Shown: positions 22,575 through 34,740 of the stretch, in pieces | Numbering within the stretch: position 1 is the stretch's first letter | Layout: every line of letters starts with the position of its first letter | Assembly: GCA_963969345.1 (NCBI GenBank) | Contig: OZ017767.1 | Span: forward strand, 8,745,547-8,809,546 | Source: Turbatrix aceti | Taxonomy: Eukaryota; Nematoda; Chromadorea; Rhabditida; Panagrolaimidae | Reading direction: 5' to 3' | Length of the DNA: 64,000 nucleotides | Position numbers and translations under genes: made by a program | Notes under the pieces: model-generated | Told to the model about the DNA's origin: nothing | Seen by the model: only the letters and a program-made list of their open reading frames with translations | Database searches by the model: none

Positions 22575-24942
22575 TCAGGCTGGTTCATAGCTCTTCGAAA
22601 CGATGTCGAGATTCAGTTGGCCGGTTCGCAGGTTGATGCCAAACTTGCCCCGAAGGATCTCTTCTTTCCAGACGAAAACGACGTCGAGTGGTGTGACGTC
22701 GGGGAACTTGGTTTCGTCGAATGGGACGTGGCACGCCCTGAAAAAAAAAAGATAAATGACTTGGCAATTGGAAAAAAAATGTGGAAAAACATACTTCAGG
22801 CCGTGGATCATTTCTTCGCGGGTATGGAAAGCCACCTTGGCAACGACGTAGTCGTCGATCAGGTTGTTGACGAGAGCGCGTTCGATGGGGTTAAACTCGT
22901 TGGTGAAGAATTCTGAAAAACCAAGTTTTTTTGTAGATTTTTACCCAGAAAAAAAAATAAAACCACATTTTCTGACTTTTAAAAAAAAATGTGAAAAAAA
23001 ACGTGTTCTTGTGCATTTTTTCCCAGAAAAAAAATATAAAACAACATTTTACGATTTTTTTTTAAATAAAAATGTAAAAAATAACGTGTTTTTGTGCATT
23101 TTTACAAAAAAATACAAAAACCATACTTTCCGATTTTCTGAAATAAAAATGTAAAAAAACGTGTTTCTGTGAATTTTTCCCCAAAAAAATATAAAAATCC
23201 TGTTTTTTTAATAAAATGTGAAAAAAACGCGTTTTTGTGCATTTTTTCGCTCGAAAAAAATATATAAAACCACATTTTACGATTTTTTTAAATATAAATG
23301 TAAAAAAACTTGTTTTTGTAAATTTTTCCCCAAAAAATTTTAAAATCCTGTTTTTTTTAATTTTAAAAAATTAAAATGTGAAAAAAACATACTGTCAACG
23401 CGGGTTTGGCATTCACCGGCATCCAGCTCGACCCGAGCATTTCCAACGTCGGCGCGAGTCTCCCGGTCCTCGGAATCCGGTTGTGCCTGTTTGAATCGAT
23501 CGCGCATCGCCATCGGCGAGCTCTGGGCAATCTCGATGCCCTCAAAGCCCGGGACCAGATCGTTTCGACGGAAGAGATCACCATTATCTTCGGGCAAATC
23601 TCCGTGGGGGCTAAAATGACAAAAAAAAACAATTAAAAAAAACTCTAAAAAAAACTCACCGACGAAAGCCGGTAGAACGAGGCACGACAGAAGCCGTCTT
23701 TGCAGAGCTCTCTGAGACGCGGCGGTCATTTTCCTTGTCCGAAGAGGTGCGTCCGACGCTTGTGCTTCCCTCGCGGAAAAGCGGATTGCGGTGGCGGGTG
23801 TCGACGTTGTGGTGGATCGAGGGCGGCGGCAGAGCGCGCGAGGCATCACGGGCACGGTCGTTCGACTTCGGGACAGCATTCTGGGAGTTCTGGCACATAC
23901 GCAGTGGTACCGGACCATCATGAGTTGGCTGGACAGCGTGGCCGGACTCTTTGCGCTCATCTGCAGCCCGGAAACGGCGGGGATTGCGGTCATCGTCGTC
24001 CGCGTGGTTAAAAGGTCGATCGACACCTTGAGAAAACGTCGGCTGGGCTTGGGAGCGGGAGCTGCGAGCTCTGGTGAGCTCGAGGACGGTTTTCAGCTTC
24101 CGGGTGCGTCGGGTGAGGTCGCGGACGGTTCTCAGCTCCCGGCTGCATCGGGTGTGGAGGAAGAGCGCCGTCAAGAGTTCCAGAACGTGGAGCGGGACGA
24201 TTGACAACGTTTTCGTGCTCTGGACGATCGACAACGTTTTCGTGCTCGGACGGACGTTGAACCGGATCCTGCTGTGGCCGGGAGATGCCAAAAGCACGGG
24301 CTTCAGGATGGCAACTCGCACCTTCTTGCTGCTTACGAGCCTCGGCCATTTCCCGGTGACGCCGAAGACTTTCGGCATGTGTTTGTGCATCGACGGGGTA
24401 TTCTCTGATGTAGCATTCGCCAACCTTTCGAGTAATCGGGTGCTCAACCACTGCCTGGGGCCGCTGGGGAGGATCTCCGGCACGATCCCCACGACCTTGA
24501 CCCTCAACCTGCGGACGATATTCTGGACGATCGACATCGCACTGCTCCAGAGCACGACTGCGAGCTATCGGACGATCAACCACTGCCTGGGGCCGCTGGG
24601 TGGCGGCTCTGGCACGGTCCCCACGACCTTGATCCTCAGCCTGGGCGACGTTGCCCTGCCTTGGGGCCTTTATCTCGAACATCGTATCGTCGTTCTTGTT
24701 CATGCCAAAACCACAGTTATTGAGAAATACCTTGCGGTGTCCTCCATACCCTTCATCCCGACTCATCTGCACGACGTCCATCTGGAAGCGTCTGAAAAAC
24801 AAAAAAAAGGTTGAAAAAAACCCATGAAAAATGAAAAAAAAAATTACCGCTGTAATTCTTTGCACAAGTGGGAGCATCTAATGCCATCCGGATGGGCATC
24901 AAGAACAGCCCGGATTTTCCTGGCGACCTCGCTTCTATCCAT
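22575..24942 (-). CDS. LOTUS/OST-HTH-like protein with long disordered region; frame break in exon 2
   Basis: Exons: 24942-24848, 24791-23660, then about 23612-23393, 22914-22792 and 22738-22575. The N-terminus (ARKIRAVLDAHPDGI, then CSHLCKELQRRF and a VFLNNCGFG segment) looks like a LOTUS/OST-HTH winged-helix fold, which binds RNA or helicases in germ granules. That call is tentative. A long low-complexity part follows with repeated AQAEDQGRGDRA-, RPQAVVDRPI- and EHENVVDRP-type units. The C-terminal exons (FFTNEFNPIERALV, PDVTPLDVVFVWKEE) are compact and unknown to me. Exon 2 is open from its start in one frame to about 24008, but the donor at 23659 fits only the neighbouring frame. So one base is gained or lost, or a small intron is missed, near 24060-24010. 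Either a sequence error or a broken gene could explain it. Confidence 0.6.
22920..23390. repeat. ~60-bp tandem repeat filling an intron
   Basis: Six or so units of the form TTTTTCCCAGAAAAAAATATAAAACC, ACATTTTcCGATTTT and AAATGTGAAAAAAACGTGTTTTTGTGC follow each other inside an intron of the LOTUS-like gene. No coding frame is kept. Confidence 0.65.
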
Positions 24943-25431
24943 GTATCTGCAAAGAAATTACATAAAAATACTGAAAAAAAACGCACAAAAAAACGCGCGC
25001 AACATGCACGAAAAATTTGTGACAAAACAGCGTACAGACCTGCAAGTCCTCGTTGTCAATGAGAACAAGTAAGCGCACGTGCAGGTTGATTAGTAAAAAC
25101 AAAAAATGCCGAAAAGTGAAAAAAAAGCAAAGAAAAAGAAAATAACGACTGATAAACAAGGGCGATCACCACACAAATGATGGAATTCGCGCCAAAATGA
25201 AAGAAGAAGAAAAGAAAGTTCGCGAAAGTTTGTAAACTGTAGGACCCGGGTGGAAAAATTTTTGAATAGATTTTTCGCTGCAGGATTCGCGTTTGCGTTT
25301 TATGAGATTTTTCTCTTTGCGAAAACCGTATTTTTCAGCCTAGAATTTGGTTTTTTGGATATGATGAACGATTTTTTACTCTTTTCCCAACCCGAGGCTC
25401 ATAAACACACATAATCGGACAATTAATTTAT
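24943..25431. other. Intergenic, AT-rich
   Basis: Upstream region of the leftward LOTUS-like gene and 3' flank of the next leftward gene. I see no gene in it. Confidence 0.4.
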
Positions 25432-25701
25432 TCAATCTGATTTCTTAGATTTGGGTTTGCAAAGAGAGCGTCGATCCTGGGCAACGATTTCGTCGAACGT
25501 TGGTGCCAAAACAATCGAGACTACGAGTCGAAGGATCATCGTGCAGATACCAATGATGGCCACGCAAGTCAACATGAGGACACAAACCACAAACTGGACA
25601 TCGTTGCACGAGCGAGGGACGTTCGTGTTGTTGTTCGACGACCTCGATTGCTCAATCCATGGGGCCGGGCACACGGGCTGTGCCGGATTTGAGCAGCTCA
25701 T
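25432..25701 (-). CDS. Small membrane protein, unknown
   Basis: A single open frame of 89 residues with a true ATG. The first third is polar with four Cys (MSCSNPAQPVCPAPW). A hydrophobic stretch from about residue 33 to 66 can form one long or two short helices (VVCVLMLTCVAIIGICTMIL). The end is basic (KPKSKKSD). The stop codon overlaps an AATAAA polyadenylation signal (TGAATAAA), which supports a real, compact transcript. No family recognised. Confidence 0.5.
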   Translation of the reverse strand: MSCSNPAQPVCPAPWIEQSRSSNNNTNVPRSCNDVQFVVCVLMLTCVAIIGICTMILRLVVSIVLAPTFDEIVAQDRRSLCKPKSKKSD

Positions 25702-26119
25702 TCCGAGGATTGATGCTGGCCGATGCGCGGAGGACTACAGCTGATTACTGTTGCGTGTCTGTCTGATGGTTGTGGTTCAAAGTATAGTGCGTGTCGGGGG
25801 GTATGCTGATTTACGGTGAGTTGTGGGATCGATCGCAGGACAATTATAAAAAAAGTATGGTCAACGATTTTTCACACGCACAACTTTGGTTTTTTTGCTT
25901 TCGTTCATGTATGTGACGGTGGTCGTAAACGGTTACAGTAATCCTTGTCTGAGTACTGTAACCTATAATAGATGTTTTTTTTTTAATTTCAGGCATCGGA
26001 TGTAAAATTTCCATGTGGAACCGCTTTGTAGACTGATACAATGTTTTTCCTGTGTCTACGGTACACTTTACCTAATTTTTTAAAACGAGCAAATTTATAA
26101 GGTGGAGGGCTCTACACAG

Positions 26120-26195
26120 CAGAGGGAGCCATCCGAAATTTTGGTCGGATGATCCGATCCGAGGATCCGATCGGATGGATCCGAACCATCCGAGT
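26120..26195. mobile_element. Solo end of a possible hAT-type MITE
   Basis: CAGAGGGAGCCATCCG is followed by dense repeats of GGATCCGATCGGAT-like words, the same style as the complete hAT MITEs nearby. The opposite end is not visible, so it is probably truncated. Confidence 0.4.
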
Positions 26196-26767
26196 TTCTG
26201 TGAAAAAATTTAGATTTTCCTGTTTTGGATGCCTTTGCAACGAAAATCGGACTGTTCTAGATTCCGGAGTTACGGCTTCTGCAATTTCCGACGTCAAATT
26301 TTCAAATTGCTTCAAAAATTCTGATTTTTGGTATACAGGGGTATCTTGGCACGAGAAATCGACTGATGTATTTACTTTTCTCAAAAAAACGTTAATTCAA
26401 CAAAGTAAGGCACATAATTTCTGGCGTTCTTTTACTTTTTACGAATTATAAACTTTTATGTTCCAAGTTAATTGCCGAACGACAAAATCTTTTGGCAATT
26501 CATTAACAAAAAAATATATTTTTTATTTTTATGATAAAACTAATATTTTCGACCGTATTTTTTTGGCTACAAAATCTGTATTTCTGATTTGAGAGCAGCA
26601 AAGTTTATTTATTCTTCCAACAAATTTTTTTCTGAATAGGACATAAAAAATGTTATAACATTTGGAGCAATGTTTTTAGAAAGTCAGTCCAGCGTAAATT
26701 AGAAATGATTGATTTTATGAAAATTTAATTTCAGAACAAATATGACACCGGAAATAGGCAAACCAAA

Positions 26768-27991
26768 TCACAAATCAAGACTTTTAATTAATTGAAGGAT
26801 TTCGTCGTGAACAGGCAGTGGACAAAGCTTGCGATGAGCATCGTAGCATTCGGTTGTCTGACAGAAGGCGTTGCACGTCGAACAAATTATAGGTTTTAAT
26901 TTTGGAGATGGCTTGAAACAGCGAGAAGGCTTCCCCTTGCGGAGGCAGATGGGGCAGTGTTGTTCGCAATCGTCAGAACATTCGTAGCGCAAGCATTTGA
27001 AGCAAATCCATTTTCCCTATAAATAACGGTTAACTAAGAATTATTATTTTTGTTGCACTGAAGTTGAAAATATTGTCAGCTATAAAGCATTTCATGTTTT
27101 TTGTTTATTTTAAAAGTTATAATGCTTATTTTTAGGTAATCAATATGTACAGATCAGAAACAACCACGAAACGAAATACTCAAATTCAAAGCTTACATTT
27201 TTGTTTATCTGCGATATCGGAGCAAACATTTTTGATTCTCCGTCGTAAATTAAAAAATAACGATTGTAAGTACCAATAGTCTTTGGAAGATTTGTCAGAA
27301 TAACACGAAGGGATGTGTCCAGAATTACAAAAAGATCCTCTTTGTCCTTCATCGAATGAATGATGCTGTCAACGTCGGTGAGCGATAATGGATACTGCAG
27401 AGTTGGTGGCAATGATGAATAGGACAATAGTGTCTTGACCCTGTCATCGATATGTATCTTCATATTCTGTACTAACATATTTTAGCCAGTAAGAACACGC
27501 CGCCGCGTGAAAGAAGTTGTTTTTATCCGGAGGATGGTCATCCAAATACTTTTTGACGTACTTCTTCACCGTTTGAACCGTAGGGGAGACAGCCGGAGAC
27601 GACTTTTCTTGCTCGACTTCTTCCACGATTAATTCGACGTCTTCGATGACAGGCAACTTGGCGGTTTTGTCCTCGTATTCATGGATAATATTTGCGATGC
27701 GCTCTTTTCGTTCGCCTTCCAATGTTTCAATTTTGTCATCCACTTCAACGTTTACCACATCGATGCGTTGAGTCATTTCTTCGGTGTAAGTCGACAATTG
27801 TTTTCGTCGTTGAGCCAATGCAGACATTTTGTCAACATACCTGAGAAAAGCATCGGTGCCTGCAGTCGAACGTGTAAGTTGTTCTGAAAATGATCGCGGT
27901 TGTGAAAAATTAAATTACAACGAATCAACTGACTTTGAATTTTGGCTAGAGCAGCATCGACTGCCTTGATTGTGGAAGGAAGAAGCGACAT
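26768..27991 (-). pseudogene. Unrecognised coiled-coil/Cys-His family, copy 1 (frameshifted)
   Basis: Exons 27991-27934, 27883-27197 and 27016-26768 match the intact members at 42695-44325 and 61188-63255. The order is a short N-terminal helix (SLPSTIKAVDAALAKIQ), then a coiled coil (RRKQLSTYTEEMTQRIDVV onward) ending in HEYEDKTAKLPVI, then KKYLDDHPPDKNNFFHAAA. A central domain follows (PLSLTDVDSIIHS, LFVILDTSLRVILTNLP, FLIYDGESKMFAPI) and last a Cys/His cluster (CFKCLR, HCPICLRKG, CSTCNAFC, CYDAHRKLCP). One extra base in the stretch 27485-27440, just after LKYVST, puts the second half out of frame. All else is open. The role of the family is unknown; the gene looks recently disabled or mis-assembled. 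Confidence 0.7.
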
Positions 27992-29360
27992 GACGACGAA
28001 GACAGAGCAACTGTTGATGACAGGTATCAATGATAAAACTGACAATAAACTGCTGTAACCTGGGGGAAGGTTGAAGCCTTCTGATTAGAACACCTAGCTC
28101 TGTCAGTCGTGAACACGCCCTGTTTGGTGCTTCTCGAAGCTTCGGTTGCTTATCTGCCGCGTGATTGATGCATTAATTTCGAGATTCAATGCTCTTAATT
28201 TTATCACAATTGACTACAATGGAAGAAACCCGGAAGTCATTATGCAATTAATTTTCTTGTTATTGTTCATCCAGAAGCAAGCACAAAATTTCTCCAACGA
28301 CTTCATTTCATCCAGGAACATGTTTTTTGTAATCAAAAATTAATTTTTTAAATAAGTTAACAAGAAGTGATCATAAATGAACCAGAATCTATCCGAGTTG
28401 AGCTTTTTTTTTTCGAATCTGGCCAAATCAAGTTTTAAAAAAACATGAAAACTTGATTTGGCCAAACATCGGCAATACATAATGTTACTTTAACAATTCT
28501 TGCCATCGCGCATGCAAGAGATTTCAACTAAAAAGTTTTGCACAGTTATTGCCAATTTGAAAACATGTGCCAGAGTTGGAATTTTTGAAATATTTTGTCG
28601 GGTCGACATTTATGTTTGTTCGGTTTTGCCGGCCAAACAACATTTACAGGCGAGTGTTTTTACTGCGACGTTGACACCACTTTTTTGTCGTCGAGTGGTC
28701 GAGTGACCGGTGTCGTGCTTTTCATTTTTACCTGACTGTCGGATTATCGAGTGACCAGTCTGTGCCGTCGAGTAAACAGATGTTCATCTGCCACTTGCTG
28801 CTGAAGAACGAACGGGAGTGCCATTCAGGTAAAAAAAAAATTCCATCTCGACGACAGGTAAGTTTTGATAAATCCGAGATCATAGTTTTGTGAAAAATTT
28901 TCGTGCACTAAAGTAGAAAAATCCGATCAAAAACACATCCTGCAATGGCTTTTCTGACTGTCAAGTTGTCATTGGCACAGGCAATCTTCTGTGTCAGTTG
29001 TTTTCACATTTGTCTCCGCCTATTCGACGGCGAAAATACCATTGTGCACTGCGATGGATGTGTCAAACTACACGCCTCTTTTTTCTTTTTGGCACCATAA
29101 CGCAAAACTTGCAAGCTGTTATAATGAGTAGTTTTCAGTTTGGAACCATTGTTTTTATCCGTTACACTTTTTTTGTTGTGGCTTGCATTTTTTAAAATGT
29201 TGTTTTATAAAGTGCGGTCAACTGAACGATCTCTAGATTTTTTTTACTTTAACCAATACTTTAACCAATATTTATTATTTTAGCAAATCTTTGCGTTCAA
29301 AATTCAACGTAAACGATAAAAGCATCGATTATCTTTTTTTTCTTTCACTTTTTCCCTATC
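27992..29360. other. Divergent intergenic region, module copy 1
   Basis: The spacer between the family member (-) and the T-box gene (+) holds a run of GTCGAGTG-type words near 28690-28770 and T-rich tracts. Its copy at 33374-34740 is almost identical. No coding frame supported. Confidence 0.5.
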
Positions 29361-30869
29361 ATGCAATCCGAAGACAACACCGTGATCGATGATATCCAAG
29401 TCGAGCTCGATGACGATGATCACTTGTGGGATCGGTTCAGTGAACTCGGGAATGAAATGATAATTACAAAAAGCGGAAGGTAGGCACTTTTTTTCCAACA
29501 AGCGTCAAATTTCGTTCTTTTCACGATTGATGTGTTTATTTTTTTTGATCTACCGGTGCCAATTTTGGCTGCGCAGGTGACTGATTTACGGTTCTGTTGC
29601 CGTGTGTCGATGCTTATCGCTGCTGATCATTATCGTACTTTCCCACAACAATTGTCGGAAAATGCGTTGAGTGAACAATAAAACTTTGCACCTACACCAA
29701 TTACAAAAGATACTAATCTGGTTGCTAAAAATACAAAAAAAACTTGTAGGAGACTGTTTCCGGCGTTCAAAGTCAGATTCACAGGACTCGACAAAGAGTC
29801 AGAATACCAAATTGCTCTTGATATTATTTCGGTTGATGGCATTCGATACAAATTTCACAATTCTCAATGGAAGGTCGCAGGCGCAGGTGATCCGGAGATG
29901 CCAAAACCCGTCAACATTCATCCAGAGTCCCCGGCCACCGGTGAGCACTGGATGACCAATGGTGCAAACTTTCACCGTGTCAAGATCACCAACAATACCA
30001 TCGATGATCATGACTTTGTGAGTGTCATTTTTATGGGGTTTTCTATAGAATCTTTTTTAAGCGAGAAATTTGGCAATTTTGAGATGGATATCCTATCTTG
30101 ATTCCCTTCCTGTTGGTTACATGACAAACACAAAAGTTGTTGTATGTTTTCAAGTTTACGCATGTGTGTGTTGGATGCTGCAAAAAATCATGCTAAGTAG
30201 AGCTGTCTTATTTGACTTGTAATATAACACCTTTGCCAACGAGTTGCATTCTCTATTCAAAACGTTTTGCGTACAACGCATTTTATGGTCATACGATAAA
30301 TTTATGCCAATGCATATCGCGACAGTTATTCTATCAACAAAGCTCCCCGTCTTTGAAAACCCTCAGAAAACATTTTCGGCTAATTTTCTCATGAACAGGG
30401 TGCGTGACATTGACTTTTATCAAAGCTAAATGCGATTTTTATAATTCCATGTATTGCGAATTTAGACGTTCTTGGGGGTGTGGAACAATTGTGACTCAAA
30501 ATATTAGAAAGTGTAAAAAAGTCTTGTCGGCCGCGAAAATCAAAGCTTTCTCAAATACTTCTGTACAACATGATCGATGTCATTTGATTTCTTTTCAGAC
30601 AATTCTGAATTCCATGCACAAATACCAGCCACGGATCCACATCGTCAAAGTAATGAATGGCAAAGTATTGTCAAATTTTAAGACATTCACATTTCCACAG
30701 ACAGAATTCATTGCCGTCACTGCGTACCAAAATGAACAGGTAAGTCGACCTCCTTTTGTCTACGGTCTTGGATAAACGCGCAATATATGCTGACAACTCT
30801 GTATTACAGGTGATCAAGCTTAAAATTAGTAGCAACCCATTTCTAATGGGCTTACAACAACAACTTTGA
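29361..30869 (+). CDS. tbx: T-box transcription factor, short, copy 1
   Basis: Exons 29361-29479, 29750-30017, 30599-30739 and 30810-30869 join in phase (195 residues). The protein is almost only a T-box DNA-binding domain. It runs LWDRFSELGNEMIITKSGR, RLFPAFKVRFTGLD, RYKFHNSQWKVAG, DPEMPKPVNIHPESPATG, TILNSMHKYQPRIHIV, FPQTEFIAVTAYQNEQV and LKISSNPF. It should bind T-site DNA as a nuclear regulator. After NPF, where other T-box proteins have the AKGFR contact helix, this one reads LMGLQQQL and stops, so the C-terminal helix is altered and no effector domain remains. The N-terminal leader is short and acidic. The first intron splits the box at the usual Arg. It forms a head-to-head pair with the family member to its left. 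The exons are identical by eye to copy 2. Confidence 0.9.
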
Positions 30870-31184
30870 TATGCTGGTAAACTTTGTTTACGATAACACG
30901 ATTTGTTGGTGTTAAGAGAATCCTAACACGATTTGTTGGTGTTAAGAAATCCTAACACGATTTGTGTTCTGTTTACACGAAAAATACGCACTTTTGTGAT
31001 TTATAATTTTTTTCATTTGTTTTTTTGGTTTTGTTTTATGAATTGTTTTTGTGTTGGAATGTGCAATGATTACATACAATACACAGTTACTGTAGACTAT
31101 CATACAGCTTTCACACGATTTCTATATGATACTTTTTTATTCAACACCATACAATTTGTCAGAAAAAAATCTTCAAGTCGCTGA

Positions 31185-31567
31185 TTACCGTTTTTTGAGA
31201 TACGGACTTTCAACTGTATACCGGTAAGCCACGTACCGAACGAGCTGAAACAAAAAAACTTTTGTATAGGAAAAAATGAATTCAAGCTCACCTGAACCGA
31301 CTGTGAGACTACGTTTGCGGTATGGCAGGCGCAGAGAAGAAGGTTGCGTGGGTTGACCTTCCAGGCAAATCGCATGAAAGCGGACGAGTACAAGAGCATG
31401 GCTGCTGTCATGTTGCCAGAGATAATGTCGGGATCCTTGCGGATGTCAGCGAGGGCTGCGAATGGGAGGCTCCAGTTAAGAAGGGGCCCCAAAAAATGGG
31501 TCGAGCAAAAGTAGTTGAGCCATTCCTTGCGAGAGTAGCGAGCAAAGTATGCACGAGCTGCTGCCAT
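31185..31567 (-). CDS. mpc-1: Mitochondrial pyruvate carrier subunit 1, copy 1
   Basis: Exons 31567-31292 and 31244-31185 join in phase (111 residues, the family's usual size). MPC1 pairs with MPC2 in the inner mitochondrial membrane to import pyruvate. Family marks are [53 protein letters not shown] and [12 protein letters not shown]. The ATG chosen directly follows an acceptor-like ATACAG. An in-frame ATG ten codons earlier (31597) is possible. It converges on the T-box gene 3' end and is repeated almost unchanged at 36545-36927. Confidence 0.9.
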
Positions 31568-32138
31568 CTGTATATTGGAAAACTGCCGGGATTTCATTTA
31601 TCAGTTATCCGGAGGTGTTTTTGCATAAAGATGTTGACGTGATTTTTGCAAGCAGAATATTTTCCCGAGATTAGAAAAAGGTTTTTGACGTGGAATCGGG
31701 GCCTGAAAAATACATTTTAAATCAAAAAAAATTTTCCATGATTATTTTACCGGTTTTCTTGTTCGTTAATTCAACAAAGTAAGGCACATAATTTCTGGCG
31801 TTCTTTTACTTTTTACGAATTATAAACTTTTATGTTCCAAGTTAATTGCCGAACGACAAAATCTTTTGGCAATTCATTAACAAAAAAAATATTTTTTTTT
31901 ATGATAAAACTAATATTTTCGACCGTATTTTTTTGGCTACAAAATCTGTATTTCTGATTTGAGAGCAGCAAAGTTTTTTTTATTCTTGTAGCAAATTTTT
32001 TTCTGAATAGGACATAAAAAATGTTATAATATTTGGAGCAATGTTTTTAGAAAGTCAGTCCAGCGTAAATTAGAAATGATTGATTTTATGAAAATTTAAT
32101 TTCAGAACAAATATGACACCGGAAATAGGCAAACCAAA
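31568..32138. other. Intergenic with gene scrap and module junction
   Basis: Bases about 31690-31757 copy the exon 3/exon 4 border region of the gene at 40229-42217, including its exon start GAATCGGGGC and an intron up to ACCGG. The module junction is at 31764. The rest matches the stretch before copy 1. Confidence 0.75.
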
Positions 32139-33373
32139 TCACACATCGAGACTTTTAATGAATTGAAGGACGTCGTCGTGGGTCCCCTGAACAGGCAGTG
32201 GACAAAGCTGGCGATGAGCATCGTAGCATTCGGTTGTCTGACAGAAAGCATTACACGTCGAACAAATTATAGGATTTGATTTCGGAGAAGGTTTGGAACA
32301 GCGAGAAGGCTCGCCCTTGCGGAGGCAGATGGGGCAGTGTCGTTCGCAATCGTGAAAATAATTGTTGTAGCGCAAGCATTTGAAACAAATTATTTCTTCC
32401 TATAAATAACGGTTAACTAAGAATTATTATTTTTGTTGCACTGAAGTTGAAAATATTGTCAGCTATAAAGCATTTCATGTTTTTTGTTTATTTTAAAACT
32501 TTGAATGCTTATTTTTAGGTAATCAATATGTACAGATCAGAAACAACCACGAAACGAAATACTCAAATTCAAAGCTTACATTTTTGTTCATCACCGATAT
32601 CGGAGCAAACATTTTTGATTCTCCGTCGTAAATTAAAAAATAACGATAGTAAATATCAATAGTCTTTGGAAGATTTGTCAGAATTACACGAAGGGATGTG
32701 TCCAGAATTACAAAAAGACGCGTTTTGTCCTTCATCGAATGAATGATGCTGTCAACGTCGGTGAGCGATAATGGATACTGCAGAGTTGGTGGCAATGATG
32801 CTTAGGACAATAGTGTGTTGACCCTGTCATCGATACGATGTTCCTATTCTGGACTAACATATTTTTGCGAGAAAGAACACGCCGCCGCGTGAAAGAAGTT
32901 GTTTTTATCCGGAGGATGGTCATCCAAATACTTTTTGACGTACTTCTTCACCGTTTGAACCGTAGGGGAGACAACCGGAGACGACTTTTCTTGCTCGACT
33001 TCTTCCACGATTAATTCGACGTCTTCGATGACAGGCAACTTGGCGGTTTTGTCCTCGTATTCATGGATAATATTTGCGATGCGCTCTTTTCGTTCGCCTT
33101 CCAATGTTTCAATTTTGTCATCCACTTCAACGTTTACCACATCGATGCGTTGAGTCATTTCTTCGGTGTAAGTCGACAATTGTTTTCGCCGTTCAACCAA
33201 TTTAGACATTTTTTCAAAATAACTGTTAAAAGCATTTGTTCCTACAGTCGAACGTGTAAGTTGTTCTGAAAATGATCGCGGTTGTGAAAAATTAAATTAC
33301 AACGAATCAACTGACTTTGAATTTTGGCTAGAGCAGCATCGACTGCCTTGATTGTGGAAGGAAGAAGCGACAT
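32139..33373 (-). pseudogene. Unrecognised coiled-coil/Cys-His family, copy 2 (two stop codons)
   Basis: Same three-exon layout as copy 1. The frame is kept throughout, but the spacer after QKYVSPE has an in-frame TAG, and a TAA lies about 14 codons later (about 32865-32800). The N-terminal half and the central domain plus Cys/His half are each open. Relative to copy 1 the Cys/His end differs (NYFHDCERHCPICLRKGEP), while it matches copy 3, so copies 2 and 3 are sisters here. Function unknown. Confidence 0.7.
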
Positions 33374-34740
33374 GACGACGAAGACAGAGCAACTGTTGAT
33401 GACAGGTATCAATGATAAAACTGACAATAAACTGCTGTAACCTGGGGGAAGGTTGAAGCCTTCTGATAAGAACACCTAGCTCTGTCAGTCGTGAACACGC
33501 CCTGTTTGGTGCTTCTCGAAGCTTCGGTTGCTTATCTGCCGCGTGATTGCTGCATTAATTTCGAGATTCAATGCTCTAAATTTTATCACAATTGACTACA
33601 ATGGAAGAAACCCGGAAGTCATTATGCAATTAATTTTCTTGTTATTGTTCATCCAGAAGCAAGCACAAAATTTCTCCAACGACTTCATTTCATCCAGGAA
33701 CATGTTTTTTGTAATCAAAAATTAATTTTTTAAATAAGTTAACAAGAAGTTATCATAAATGAACCAGAATCTATCCGAGTTGAGCTTTTTTTTTTCGAAT
33801 CTGGCCAAATCAAGTTTTAAAAAAACATGAAAACTTGATTTGGCCAAACATCGGCAATACATAATGTTACTTTAACAATTCTTGCCATCGCGCATGCAAG
33901 AGATTTCAACTAAAAAGTTTTGCACAGTTATTGCCAATTTGAAAACGTGCCAGAGTTGGAATTTTTGAAATATTTTGTCGGGTCGACATTTATGTTTGTT
34001 CGGTTTTGCCGGCCAAACAACATTTACAGACGAGTGTTTTTACTGCGACGTTGACACCACTTTTTTGTCGTCGAGTGGTCGAGTGACCGGTGTCGTGCCT
34101 TTCATTTTTACCTGACTGTCGGATTATCGAGTGACCAGTCTGTGCCGTCGAGTAAACAGATGTTCATCTGCCACTTGCTGCTGAAGAACGAACGGGAGTG
34201 CCATTCAGGTAAAAAAAAAATTCCATCTCGACGACAGGTAAGTTTTGATAAATCCGAGATCATAGTTTTGTGAAAAATTTTCGTGCACTAAAGTAGAAAA
34301 ATCCGATCAAAAACACATCCTGCAATGGCTTTTCTGACTGTCAAGTTGTCATTGGCACAGGCAATCTTCTGTGTCAGTTGTTTTCACATTTGTCTCCGCC
34401 TATTCGACGGCGAAAATACCATTGTGCACTGCGATGGATGTGTCAAACTACACGCCTCTTTTTTCTTTTTGGCACCATAACGCAAAACTTGCAAGCTGTT
34501 ATAATGAGTAGTTTTCAGTTTGGAACCATTGTTTTTATCCGTTACACTTTTTTTGTTGTGGCTTGCATTTTTTAAAATGTTGTTTTATAAAGTGCGGTCA
34601 ACTGAACGATCTCTAGATTTTTTTTACTTTAACCAATACTTTAACCAATATTTATTATTTTAGCAAATCTTTGCGTTCAAAATTCAACGTAAACGATAAA
34701 AGCATCGATTATCTTTTTTTTCTTTCACTTTTTCCCTATC
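33374..34740. other. Divergent intergenic region, module copy 2
   Basis: Near-exact copy of 27992-29360, with a few base changes. It probably carries the shared promoter region of the head-to-head pair. No supported coding frame. Confidence 0.5.

Larger units (their letters stand above)
26391..31764. repeat. Tandem module, copy 1 (about 5.37 kb)
   Basis: The module starts at TAATTCAACAAAGTAAGGC and ends where the same words begin copy 2 (31765). It holds a broken member of the unrecognised family (-), a T-box gene (+), MPC1 (-) and a ~65-base scrap of the gene now at 40229-42217. The tbx/MPC1 part is nearly identical to copy 2; the family member is less so. Confidence 0.9.

Noticed and set aside
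23700..24814. Long + strand frames opposite the LOTUS-like gene
   Set aside because: They mirror the charged repeat region of the - strand gene and lack start, splice and domain support.
28998..29195. Short + strand frame repeated at 34378-34575
   Set aside because: It is identical only because the whole module is duplicated; no splice or domain support.
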